Part shown: piece after piece, positions 1-6,208 of the stretch
Position numbering within the stretch: position 1 is the stretch's first letter
Layout: every line of letters starts with the position of its first letter
Origin: an uncultured Oscillospiraceae bacterium
Lineage (GTDB): Bacteria; Bacillota; Clostridia; Oscillospirales; Ruminococcaceae
Length of the DNA stretch: 10,888 nt
Assembly: GCA_958403605.1 (NCBI GenBank)
Contig: CATXYA010000022.1
Coordinates: 1-10,888 of the forward strand
Direction: 5' to 3'
The notes under the pieces: generated by a model
Seen by the model: the letters and a program-made list of their open reading frames with translations, nothing else
Databases searched by the model: none
What the model was told of the DNA's origin: nothing
Position numbers and translations under genes: made by a program

Positions 1-28
1 TGGGCCCTCCTTGTTTAGCGTGGGGGTC

Positions 29-56
29 GCCAGGGGGCCTCGCAATGCCCCCTGGC
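29..56. repeat. 10-bp perfect inverted repeat (hairpin)
   Basis: The arms GCCAGGGGGC (29-38) and GCCCCCTGGC (47-56) are exact reverse complements around an 8-base loop. The stem is very stable. A C/T-rich run follows on the plus strand, but there is no proper U-tract on either side, so it is not a textbook terminator. It lies 10 bases from the second hairpin at 67-90. The pair may be an intergenic repeat element or the 3' end of a transcript arriving from outside the window. Confidence 0.6.
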
Positions 57-66
57 CCCTCTTTGG

Positions 67-90
67 TTCTTTCTCGGGACCGAGAAAGAA
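67..90. repeat. Perfect inverted repeat TTCTTTCTCG/CGAGAAAGAA
   Basis: The 10-bp arms (67-76 and 81-90) are exact reverse complements with the four-base loop GGAC, whose outer G and C can also pair. The pyrimidine-rich arm against a purine-rich arm is unlike coding sequence. No U-tract follows on either strand. Tandem arrangement with the 29-56 hairpin suggests a composite intergenic element. Recurrence in the genome would be the test. Confidence 0.6.
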
Positions 91-204
91 TATTCCTCCT
101 GCGAAATGGGAAGCAGTAAGCAGGATACAGGAATGTTTCCTGATATTTCCTTTGACGCTCCACCGAATTACTTGTAGGACAAAGAATCCTTAAGTTGATG
201 ACAT

Positions 205-256
205 TGCCCCGCTGGGGGAAGGTGCTGAGCGCAGCGAAGCGGATGAGGGGGCGCCC
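205..256. repeat. Putative dispersed clostridial intergenic repeat
   Basis: This segment reads, on the minus strand, as CCCCCTCATCCGCTTCGC, then CTCAGCACCTTCCCCC, then AGCGGGGC. From memory, very similar strings (CCCTCATCCG followed by ACCTTCCCCC) recur between genes in GC-rich gut clostridia. It contains a small CCCC-GCT-GGGG hairpin at 207-217. It starts only a few bases past the stop codon of the last operon gene. The resemblance is recollection, not a search result, and the boundaries are approximate. Confidence 0.4.
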
Positions 257-262
257 ACGGGC

Positions 263-1267
263 CTACCCCTTCCGCTCCATTTTGTCGATGGCCTCCATCA
301 GGCCGCGCAGATAGGCGGTGTCGGCGTAGCGCACGCGGTGGCCCCATTCGGTGTCGCCCTCGATGCCGGGCACATGGTCGCTGACGAGGAAGCCGCCGAA
401 GCCACTGTGCTTGAGGGCATAGACCACCTCAAAGGGGTCAAAATTGCCCTCGCCCAAAAAGCACTCGCGGAAGCTGGGCACCGTGCCCCGCACGTCCCGC
501 ATGTGGGCGTAGATCAGCTTGCCCCGGGGGCCGAACTCCCGGATGGCCTCAAACACGTTGGCCGCGCCGCCCGCCATCTGCGAGAAAGTGCCGATGCAGA
601 AGAGCAGGCCCCAGTTGGGGCTGGCGACGATCTGTTCGGCGCGCTTGTAGCTCTCCACGCTGATGAACAGCCGGGCGATGCCCGAGAGGCTTTCGAGGGG
701 CGGGTCGTCCGGGTGCAGCGCCATGGTGACGCCGTACTCCTCGGCCACGGGGATGACGCGCTTCATGAAATAGGCGAAATTGTCCCACAGCTGCTCGGCG
801 CCGATGGGCACGTCCCGGCGCTGGCCGAAATCGGCCATGTCGTCGATGCCCTGCCGCTGGCGGGCCAGGTCGAACACCTGCACCCTGGCGCCGCAGCGGC
901 CCACGGGCGCGCGGTTTTCGGTGCGCCAGACAAAGGACGGCGAAAAGTGGTAGCCCAAAACCGGGATGCCCACGCGGCCCAGATTGCGGATGGACTCGCA
1001 CACGTTCTCGATCTGCTCGTCCCGGCCCGGCAGGCCCAGCATGGCCTTGTCGTAAAAGGAGATGGGCAGGTTTTCCATGGCCTCCACGGTGACGCCATAG
1101 CCGTCGCACCGCTCCTTGAAGCGGGCCAGGTCGTCATAGCGCCACAGCGTTTCCGCGGGCAGGTCGTAGGGCAGGTTGAACTGTACCCGGTCCACGCCCA
1201 GCTGCCGGGCGTTCAGCAGGGTTTCCCGGTCCACGGTCTTCAGCTGGCCGTAAGCAAGACGCATCAT
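263..1267 (-). CDS. uxuA: Mannonate dehydratase, compact UxuA type
   Basis: Predicted 334-residue cytoplasmic TIM-barrel enzyme. The family dehydrates D-mannonate to 2-keto-3-deoxy-D-gluconate in hexuronate catabolism. Visible family motifs are ALHPDDPP (183-190, with H185), LFCIGTF (C224), YAHMRD (H255), GEGNFD (272-277) and SDHVPG (D297, H298). These match the metal-binding His/Cys/His/Asp set and the catalytic His known for UxuA, and a Tyr at 314 or 319 may be the catalytic tyrosine. It is about 60 residues shorter than E. coli UxuA (394), with the middle insert missing, as in other short bacterial homologues. Start: tandem ATGs, the first preceded by AGGGGG seven bases upstream. It begins 13 bases after the enolase-superfamily gene, so it is the last gene of the operon. 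Activity on another aldonate is possible. Confidence 0.88.
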   Translation of the reverse strand: MMRLAYGQLKTVDRETLLNARQLGVDRVQFNLPYDLPAETLWRYDDLARFKERCDGYGVTVEAMENLPISFYDKAMLGLPGRDEQIENVCESIRNLGRVGIPVLGYHFSPSFVWRTENRAPVGRCGARVQVFDLARQRQGIDDMADFGQRRDVPIGAEQLWDNFAYFMKRVIPVAEEYGVTMALHPDDPPLESLSGIARLFISVESYKRAEQIVASPNWGLLFCIGTFSQMAGGAANVFEAIREFGPRGKLIYAHMRDVRGTVPSFRECFLGEGNFDPFEVVYALKHSGFGGFLVSDHVPGIEGDTEWGHRVRYADTAYLRGLMEAIDKMERKG

Positions 1268-1280
1268 GCCGCCGCCCCCT

Positions 1281-2669
1281 TCAGCTCCACAGGCGGTCCA
1301 GCGAGGTCTCGCCGTCCCACGCGTCGGTGGACACCCACACGTCTTTCCCCTGCTGGGGCCCGTGCTCGCGGATGAGGTCCTCGTTCAGGTCCTCGATGCC
1401 AAGGCCCGGCGCGTCGGTGACGCGGGCGAAGCCGTGCTCCACCATGGGCTTCACCGGCCCGATGATCAGGTCCTCCCACCAGGGGGAATCGAAGGAATCG
1501 TGCTCCAGGGCGAAGAAGTTTTCGCTGGCGGTGGCCATGTGGGCCGCGGCCAGGCTGGCGATGGGGCTTTCGCACATATGCACAGCCATGGAGGCGCCGT
1601 ATTTGGCCGCCAGGTCGCCCAGCTTTTTCGTCTCCAGAATGCCGCCGGAGGTGAGGATGTCCGGGTGCACCAGATCCAGTGCGCCCGCGGCCAGCAGCGG
1701 CTCAAACGTCTCGGCCAGGTACATGTCCTCGCCGGTGGCGATGGGCGCGGTGGTGGCGTGTTTCAGCTCCCGGTACTGTTCGGTGAGGTACCAGGGCAGC
1801 AGGTCCTCCAGCCAGGCCAGGTTGAACCGCTCCAGCCGCCGGGCGATCTTGATGGCGTCCGGCAGGGGGAAGTGGCCGAAGTGATCGATGGCCAGCGGCA
1901 CCTTGTAGCCGATGACGTCCCGCACCTGCGCCACGTAGGCTTCCAGGGCGTCCAGGCCCTGCTCGGTGACGTGCATGTTGGTAAAGGGATGGGGGATGCG
2001 GTTGAAATCGTACAGCTCGGCGTTGGCGGCCGCCACCTGGGCGCGGGTGCCGCTTTGGGCCACGCGGCGCACCTTGTCCTCGGCCACACGCAGCTGCTCC
2101 ACCCAGTCCAGCGGGCCGCTGTAGTTGCCCTCCTGGGCCATCAGCAGCTCCACGCTGAGGATTTTCAAAACGGTGTAGCCGTCGTCCATAAAGCCCTTCA
2201 AAATGCGGCCCACGTCCTTGGGGTCCATCAGCTCGCCTGTGGCGCGGCCCGTCTCGATGTGGGTGTCGGCGTACAGGCGCACCTTGTCGCGGAAGCGCCC
2301 GCCCAGCAATTGATAGACGGGCACGCCGTAGGCCTTGCCCGCCAGGTCCCACAGGGCCAGCTCCACGGCGCACACACCGCCCGCCTGGCGGCTTTGGCCG
2401 CCGAACTGCTTAATCTTGCGGAACAGGCGGTCCACCTCGCAGGGGTTTTCGCCCACCAGGCGGCTTTTCAGCAGCTTCAAATAGGTGGGGCTGGCGCCGT
2501 CGCGCATCTCGCCGAAGCCGCAGATGCCCTGGTTCGTCTCCAATTTCAGCAGCCAGCAGCCCCAGGGGGGCAGGTCCACCTTGCACAATTTCATGTCGGT
2601 GATGCGCAGGGCCGCGGGGTTGGAGCCCGTGCGCACCTTGTCCAATACGCGTTCACAGCAAACTTCCAT
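1281..2669 (-). CDS. Enolase-superfamily acid-sugar dehydratase (MR/MLE fold)
   Basis: Predicted 462-residue enzyme of the mandelate racemase/muconate lactonizing enzyme group; members abstract the proton alpha to a sugar-acid carboxylate and eliminate water. A capping domain (about 23-140, with LALWDLAGKA near 104-113) precedes a barrel with metal ligands D262 (IDHFGH), E288 (WLEDLL) and E314 (ATGED), a Lys at 169, and a probable His-Asp dyad H364 (AVHMCES) with D337 (HPD), as in galactonate-type dehydratases. It is longer than the usual 380-400 residues: about 22 extra N-terminal residues and a largely helical insert at roughly 172-235. Exact substrate (galactonate, mannonate, gluconate or other) cannot be read. 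GGAGG sits six bases before the ATG. It lies 54 bases after the second permease gene and 13 before uxuA. Confidence 0.85.
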   Translation of the reverse strand: MEVCCERVLDKVRTGSNPAALRITDMKLCKVDLPPWGCWLLKLETNQGICGFGEMRDGASPTYLKLLKSRLVGENPCEVDRLFRKIKQFGGQSRQAGGVCAVELALWDLAGKAYGVPVYQLLGGRFRDKVRLYADTHIETGRATGELMDPKDVGRILKGFMDDGYTVLKILSVELLMAQEGNYSGPLDWVEQLRVAEDKVRRVAQSGTRAQVAAANAELYDFNRIPHPFTNMHVTEQGLDALEAYVAQVRDVIGYKVPLAIDHFGHFPLPDAIKIARRLERFNLAWLEDLLPWYLTEQYRELKHATTAPIATGEDMYLAETFEPLLAAGALDLVHPDILTSGGILETKKLGDLAAKYGASMAVHMCESPIASLAAAHMATASENFFALEHDSFDSPWWEDLIIGPVKPMVEHGFARVTDAPGLGIEDLNEDLIREHGPQQGKDVWVSTDAWDGETSLDRLWS

Positions 2670-2723
2670 AAAGCGCCTCCCATATTTTGATCGTTGCGCG
2701 GGGATGTGTGAGCGCGGCGGGCG

Positions 2724-3572
2724 TCAGCCCTTCACCGCGCCGTCGGCCATGCCCTGGACAAAGTAGCGGTTGCACAGCAGGAACAGCAGCAGCACCGGCA
2801 GCGCCACCACCGCGGCGGCGGCCATGGTAGAACCCCAATCCACCGCAAATTCGCCCGAGAACATGCTGATGGCGATGGGCAGGGTGCGCGTGCTGCTGGA
2901 GGTGGTCAGGTTCAGCGCGAAGAGGAATTCCTCCCAGGCGTTGATGAAGGTGTAGATGGCCACCGAAATCATGCCGGGCTTGGCCACGGGCAGCACCACG
3001 CGGAACAGCGCGCCCAGGCCCGTGCAGCCGTCGATCTTGGCGGCCTCCTCCAGCTCCCGCGGGACGCCCGCGAAAAAGGAGCTGAGCATGATGACACCCA
3101 TGGGGATGGTGAGGGCCATATCGGCGATGATGAGGGAGATGTGGGTGTCCAGCAGGCCCACCTTGGAAAACAAAAAGTACAGCGGGATGATGATGACCAC
3201 GCCGGGCACCATCTGCCCAAACAGCAGCCCCACCTTCAAAACGCCGGAGCCCTTGAACTTGAACCGCGCGAAGCCGTAGCCCGCCAATACGCTGATGAAC
3301 AGCGTCAGGGCCACCACGCTGACGGTGATGAGCACGCTGTTGAAGAACGCCTGGTACATCTTCGCGTTGTGCAGCACGTTGACGTAGTTTTGGAACGTGG
3401 GCGCGTCGGGGATGATCTCGGGCGGGATGTCGTACAGCTCGGTGACGTCCTTGATGGAGGTGGACAGCATCCAGATGGCGGGGAAGATGGCGATGACGAT
3501 CATCCCCAGCAGGATGAGGTACGTCGTGCCCTGCCAAACATAATTTTTGCCGAACAAGCGTTTTGTCTTCAT
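2724..3572 (-). CDS. ABC sugar transporter permease, MalG type
   Basis: Predicted 282-residue inner-membrane permease of the carbohydrate uptake-1 importers. Hydrophobic segments lie near 17-36, 79-100, 113-135, 144-166, 200-220 and 250-267. The cytoplasmic EAA loop that docks on the ATPase is clear: VPRELEEAAKIDG (170-182) and a following LPVAKPG. NAWEEFLFAL (211-220) and the C-terminal GMADGAVKG are typical of the MalG half. I place the start at the ATG at 3572, not at an upstream in-frame ATG, because AAGGAGG lies seven bases before it. That ATG overlaps the preceding gene's TGA by one base (TGATG), which predicts translational coupling. No ATP-binding subunit gene follows, so a shared ATPase encoded elsewhere is likely. 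Confidence 0.93.
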   Translation of the reverse strand: MKTKRLFGKNYVWQGTTYLILLGMIVIAIFPAIWMLSTSIKDVTELYDIPPEIIPDAPTFQNYVNVLHNAKMYQAFFNSVLITVSVVALTLFISVLAGYGFARFKFKGSGVLKVGLLFGQMVPGVVIIIPLYFLFSKVGLLDTHISLIIADMALTIPMGVIMLSSFFAGVPRELEEAAKIDGCTGLGALFRVVLPVAKPGMISVAIYTFINAWEEFLFALNLTTSSSTRTLPIAISMFSGEFAVDWGSTMAAAAVVALPVLLLFLLCNRYFVQGMADGAVKG

Positions 3573-4456
3573 CACGCGTCCTCCTTGTTCGTCCTGCGGA
3601 TATAAACCAAGCTGACGGCCATGCACAGCAGGAACAGGATCGTGCTGGCGGCGGACGCCAGGCCGAAGTCGTAGTCGGTAAAAGCTTTTTTATAAATGAA
3701 CATCGCCATCACTTCGGTGGAGTGCGCGGGGCCGCCCTCGGTGAGGGAGTACACGAAGGTGAAGGCGTTCAGGGTCCACACCGTCATCAGCAGCAGCACC
3801 GAGTAGCACTGCGGGGCGATGGCGGGCCAGGTGACGTTGGTGAAAATTTTGAATTTGCCCGCGCCGTCGATGACGGCGGCCTCCTTCAAATCCTTGGAGA
3901 CGCCCTGCAGCGCCGCCTCCAGCATCAGCATCACGTAGGGGAACATCTTCCACACGTTGACGGCGATGATGGCGGCCATGGCCGTTTTGGGCGAGGACAG
4001 CCAGGTGCGGTTCTCGCTGATGAGGCCCAGGGCCTTGAACACGAAGTTGATGATGCCGTAATCGGCGTTGTACATCCATTTCCACACGGCGGAACCGATG
4101 ATGCTGGGCAGCACCCAGGGCACCATCAGCAAAATGCGCAGCACCGTTTTGCCCTTGACAAAAGCCTGGTGCAGCACCATGGCCATGGCGAAGCCCAGCG
4201 AAAACTGCAGCGCCACGCTGCCCACGGTCCACACCAGCGTATGGACGATGGAGCCGCGGAACACCGCGTCCCCAAACAATTTCACGTACTGGTCCAGCCC
4301 GCAGAATTCCGGAGCTTTCATGAACAGCGTGTTCTGAAAAAAGCCCATCGTCAGCGTGTAGATCAGCGGATACAGCATCACCAGCGCCACGATCAGGAAC
4401 GCGGGCACCACATACAGCACGCCGGACCGTTTGATCTTGTTCATCATGATTTTCAT
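3572..4456 (-). CDS. ABC sugar transporter permease, MalF/UgpA type
   Basis: Predicted 294-residue membrane permease. It has a short cytoplasmic N-terminus followed by hydrophobic segments near 12-36, 72-98, 106-125, 158-180, 214-236 and 268-286. The EAA loop reads GVSKDLKEAAVIDGAG (185-200), then NVTWPAIAP. TEGGPAHSTEVM (239-250) is typical of the MalF/UgpA half. The frame is open further upstream, but that part is a Gly/Pro/Arg-rich translation of an intergenic hairpin. The ATG at 4456 is chosen because AAAGGAG lies five bases before it. The gene is coupled to the MalG-type gene by a TGATG overlap and pairs with it to form the importer channel. Confidence 0.93.
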   Translation of the reverse strand: MKIMMNKIKRSGVLYVVPAFLIVALVMLYPLIYTLTMGFFQNTLFMKAPEFCGLDQYVKLFGDAVFRGSIVHTLVWTVGSVALQFSLGFAMAMVLHQAFVKGKTVLRILLMVPWVLPSIIGSAVWKWMYNADYGIINFVFKALGLISENRTWLSSPKTAMAAIIAVNVWKMFPYVMLMLEAALQGVSKDLKEAAVIDGAGKFKIFTNVTWPAIAPQCYSVLLLMTVWTLNAFTFVYSLTEGGPAHSTEVMAMFIYKKAFTDYDFGLASAASTILFLLCMAVSLVYIRRTNKEDA

Positions 4457-4475
4457 CCTCACTCCTTTAAAGAAA

Positions 4476-4512
4476 GACCGGGCGGGCCGCCCGCCGGGAG
4501 ACCCGCCCGGTC
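4476..4512 (-). promoter_or_regulatory. Intercistronic hairpin after the binding-protein gene
   Basis: Exact 11-bp arms GACCGGGCGGG (4476-4486) and CCCGCCCGGTC (4502-4512) flank a 15-base GC-rich loop that can itself fold. On the transcribed strand it is followed by TCTTTCTTTAAAGGAG, a moderately T-rich run leading into the permease ribosome binding site. Such structures between binding-protein and permease genes are known to protect the upstream message or partly terminate transcription, giving more binding protein than permease. That role here is inference. Confidence 0.7.
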
Positions 4513-4548
4513 CTGTCACTCATCTCTGCGGGGATGCCGGGGCCAAGC

Positions 4549-5832
4549 TCAGCCCGCCAGCAGCTTGTTGACGTCGGTGTCCAGCTGGGCGACGGCGTCT
4601 TCCACGGTCATGCTGTCGGACAGCGTCTGGGACAGATCGTCGAAGATGGCCTGGCGGATGCCCACGATGGCGCCCACACTGGGCAGAGCCTTGGCATAGG
4701 CCAGCGCGTCGGCGTTGGGCTGTACGATCTCGGCGGCCACACCGGCAAAGCCCACGGCGGGATCGCCCGTGCCGGTGAAGGTGTTGGTGTACACAGCGGC
4801 CACCTCGGGGCTGGTGAGGAATTTCACAAACTCCCACGCGGCGTCTTTGTTTTTCGAACACTCGGACACAGCCACGGACCAGCCGCCCAGAATGCTGGAG
4901 CGCTCGGCGCCGTTCTGGGTGGGCACCATGGCGCAGGCAAAGTTGAGGTCGGGGTTGGCCTTGATGATCTCGGGCGCGTCATAGATGCCGGACAGGTACA
5001 TGGCGATCTTGCCGCTGGCAAACAGGGTGCGGTTGGCCACGTTGTCGTTTTCCAGCATGCTGGCCGGGGCGTAGGCCGCCAGGTCCTTGTACAGCTGGGC
5101 GGTCTGCAGCGCCACGTCGCTGCCCAGGGTGGACTGCGTGTTGTCGCCGTTCAGGACGGTACCGCCCGAGGAGCGCAGCATGGTGATGTACTGGAAGGAG
5201 AAGTTGCCGTAGTTGGCGCCGCACAGGCCGTAGCCGGCCACGTCGCCCTGCGTGCAGGCGGCGGCGATCTCCTTCACTTCGTCCCAGGTCTCGGGGGCCT
5301 TGTCAAAGCCCGCCGCGGCCAGAAGGTCTTTGTTGTAAAACAGGGTGTAGGTCTCACTGCGGAAGGGCAGCGCGTACAGCTTGCCGTCCACCGTGGAGGC
5401 GTCGATGGCGCCCTGCACGTATTGGCCGACGTCCACGCTGTCACGGGCGATGTACTCGTCCAGCGGGGCCAGCAGGCCGGCGTTGCCGAAGGTGGTCGTC
5501 CAGTCCAGGGCGCAGGCCACCACATCGGGGGCGGTGCCGTTCTGCAGCGCCAGGGTGTATTTGTCGCTCATGCCGTTGTCCACCAGGAATTCGCCCTCCA
5601 GCTTGATGTTGGGGTGCTCGGCGGCCCACAGCTCCTGGACCTTTTTGAAGGTCTCTTCGTTCCAGTTGCCGTCCCAGAAACGGATGGTGACGTTTTCTTC
5701 GGTTTTCGCACCGCCGGTGCCGGTGCTGCCGGCGGGTGCGGACGCGGCCCCAGAGCCGGAGGCTCCGGAACAGCCGGCCAGCAGGCCCAGCGACAAAGCT
5801 GCCGCGATTGCAAGGCTGATCGCTTTTTTCAT
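4549..5832 (-). CDS. Extracellular sugar-binding lipoprotein (family 1 SBP)
   Basis: Predicted 427-residue lipoprotein that captures the substrate outside the membrane for the two permeases. The N-terminus has Lys2-Lys3, a hydrophobic stretch and a lipobox ending LLAGC with the lipidated Cys at 21. A Ser/Gly/Ala/Thr-rich tether follows, then a family 1 binding-protein core: VTIRFWDGNWNEETFKKVQE, GKLYALPFRSET (typical of the ligand-cleft region), LFYNKDLLAAAGF, and later GGWSVAVSECSKNKDAAWEF. The frame is open to 5940, but I choose the ATG at 5832 because AGGAGG lies seven bases upstream and the signal peptide starts there. First gene of the operon, with a roughly 115-base 5' leader. The ligand cannot be read; the downstream dehydratases point to sugar acids or uronate-derived compounds. 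Confidence 0.93.
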   Translation of the reverse strand: MKKAISLAIAAALSLGLLAGCSGASGSGAASAPAGSTGTGGAKTEENVTIRFWDGNWNEETFKKVQELWAAEHPNIKLEGEFLVDNGMSDKYTLALQNGTAPDVVACALDWTTTFGNAGLLAPLDEYIARDSVDVGQYVQGAIDASTVDGKLYALPFRSETYTLFYNKDLLAAAGFDKAPETWDEVKEIAAACTQGDVAGYGLCGANYGNFSFQYITMLRSSGGTVLNGDNTQSTLGSDVALQTAQLYKDLAAYAPASMLENDNVANRTLFASGKIAMYLSGIYDAPEIIKANPDLNFACAMVPTQNGAERSSILGGWSVAVSECSKNKDAAWEFVKFLTSPEVAAVYTNTFTGTGDPAVGFAGVAAEIVQPNADALAYAKALPSVGAIVGIRQAIFDDLSQTLSDSMTVEDAVAQLDTDVNKLLAG

Positions 5833-5905
5833 GGTACTTCCTCCTAAAAATATGGATGGTTTCCAAACGACTTTTCTGAGAACAGATGGACGCATTGACA
5901 GGACA

Positions 5906-5917
5906 AACCGGCCGGTT
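5906..5917. repeat. 12-bp perfect palindrome AACCGGCCGGTT
   Basis: A perfect even-centred palindrome in the leader of the binding-protein gene, nine bases from the nearest operator copy (5927-5939). It could be a site for a second regulator or a small RNA hairpin, or chance in GC-rich DNA. Nothing else in the window repeats it. Confidence 0.4.
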
Positions 5918-5924
5918 CGTTTTT

Positions 5925-5941
5925 GATGAAACGTTTTCATC
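5925..5941. promoter_or_regulatory. LacI-type operator, copy 1 (operon start site)
   Basis: GATGAAACGTTTTCATC has 7-bp inverted arms around a CGT core; the 13-bp heart TGAAACGTTTTCA (5927-5939) also occurs at 6129-6141 and, inverted, at 6057-6069. It covers about +9 to +21 of the predicted operon start point, where a bound repressor would block initiation or early elongation. The divergently encoded LacI-family protein is the likely ligand. The central CG step suits insertion of the hinge-helix leucine seen in this family. Confidence 0.85.
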
Positions 5942-5954
5942 TGTTTGCAAGCTC

Positions 5955-5983
5955 ATAATAGCACCTGAGAAGCATTTTTGCAA
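5955..5983 (-). promoter_or_regulatory. Predicted sigma-A promoter of the importer/dehydratase operon
   Basis: Reading the minus strand, a -35 box TTGCAA (5983-5978), a 17-base spacer and a -10 box TATTAT (5960-5955) are preceded by TG one base upstream, an extended -10. The start point would be near 5948, which places operator copy 1 immediately downstream. The -35 matches consensus at four of six positions and the -10 at five of six. Confidence 0.7.
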
Positions 5984-6055
5984 CAAAAAGTTCTTCATTC
6001 TCCACTTTATCCGAGAAATAGTTTGATTTTTTGTGCAAATTGCTTAAACTCCAAA

Positions 6056-6070
6056 ATGAAAACGTTTCAT
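6056..6070. promoter_or_regulatory. LacI-type operator, copy 2 (between the promoters)
   Basis: ATGAAAACGTTTCAT has 6-bp inverted arms; its 13-bp heart (6057-6069) is the reverse complement of the other two copies. It lies about 22 bases upstream of the regulator's -35 box and about 115 bases upstream of the operon start point. It overlaps neither promoter, so it is best read as an auxiliary site for looping or cooperative binding. Centre-to-centre distances are about 130 bases to copy 1 and 72 to copy 3. Confidence 0.8.
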
Positions 6071-6090
6071 GAAAATTTTTCCGAGTGGGC

Positions 6091-6120
6091 TTGCAACCCC
6101 TATTTCAGGTATGATATAAT
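6091..6120 (+). promoter_or_regulatory. Predicted sigma-A promoter of the LacI-family gene
   Basis: A -35 box TTGCAA (6091-6096), an 18-base spacer and a perfect -10 box TATAAT (6115-6120) with an extended TGA just upstream (6112-6114). The start point would be near 6127, the left edge of operator copy 3. It uses the same -35 hexamer as the divergent operon promoter. Confidence 0.75.
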
Positions 6121-6126
6121 AGCCGT

Positions 6127-6143
6127 AGTGAAACGTTTTCACT
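6127..6143. promoter_or_regulatory. LacI-type operator, copy 3 (regulator start site)
   Basis: AGTGAAACGTTTTCACT has 7-bp inverted arms around CGT; the 13-bp heart is identical to copy 1 and in the same orientation. It spans about +1 to +17 of the regulator's predicted transcript, so the regulator probably represses its own gene. Confidence 0.85.
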
Positions 6144-6208
6144 TTTCCTCCCCCCCTTCTCCTGCAGCGGAGAGGCAATTTTCAGATAAGGCGGGTGCTT
6201 TTTTGGCT

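Larger units (their letters stand above)
1..262. other. Intergenic region with hairpins, no supported gene
   Basis: No open frame here has a ribosome binding site and protein-like composition. A 60-codon plus-strand frame (11-193) crosses both hairpins and has no plausible initiation signal. The stretch lies downstream of the sugar-acid operon, which ends at 263 on the minus strand. It contains two perfect inverted repeats (29-56 and 67-90) and a GC-rich repeat-like segment (about 205-256). None is followed by a clean T-tract in the direction leaving the operon, so I cannot name the operon terminator. Confidence 0.7.

Noticed and set aside
29..90. Tandem hairpins as the operon's intrinsic terminator
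   Set aside because: Neither is followed by a T-tract on the minus strand, and they lie more than 170 bases beyond the last stop codon.
338..1375. Long plus-strand open frame over the uxuA gene
   Set aside because: His/Ala/Gly-rich composition with no domain. It is the antisense of a clear dehydratase in GC-rich DNA, where stop codons are rare in shadow frames.
1266..2690. 474-codon plus-strand open frame over the enolase-superfamily gene
   Set aside because: Exact antisense of a gene with intact catalytic motifs; low-complexity His/Gln/Val/Ala composition and no ribosome binding site.
3563..5847. Plus-strand open frames of 378 and 437 codons over the permease and binding-protein genes
   Set aside because: Antisense shadows: the minus strand holds membrane segments, EAA loops and a lipobox signal, while these have only His/Gly/Val-rich filler.
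5833..5947. Riboswitch in the operon leader
   Set aside because: The leader of about 115 bases shows only the operator and a 12-bp palindrome. I see no conserved aptamer core and no terminator/anti-terminator pair.
5927..6141. Reading the three operators as CcpA cre sites
   Set aside because: They are 13 bp with an odd three-base core, one base short of the 14-bp cre consensus, and cluster around a LacI-family gene. CcpA cross-binding is not excluded but is the weaker reading.
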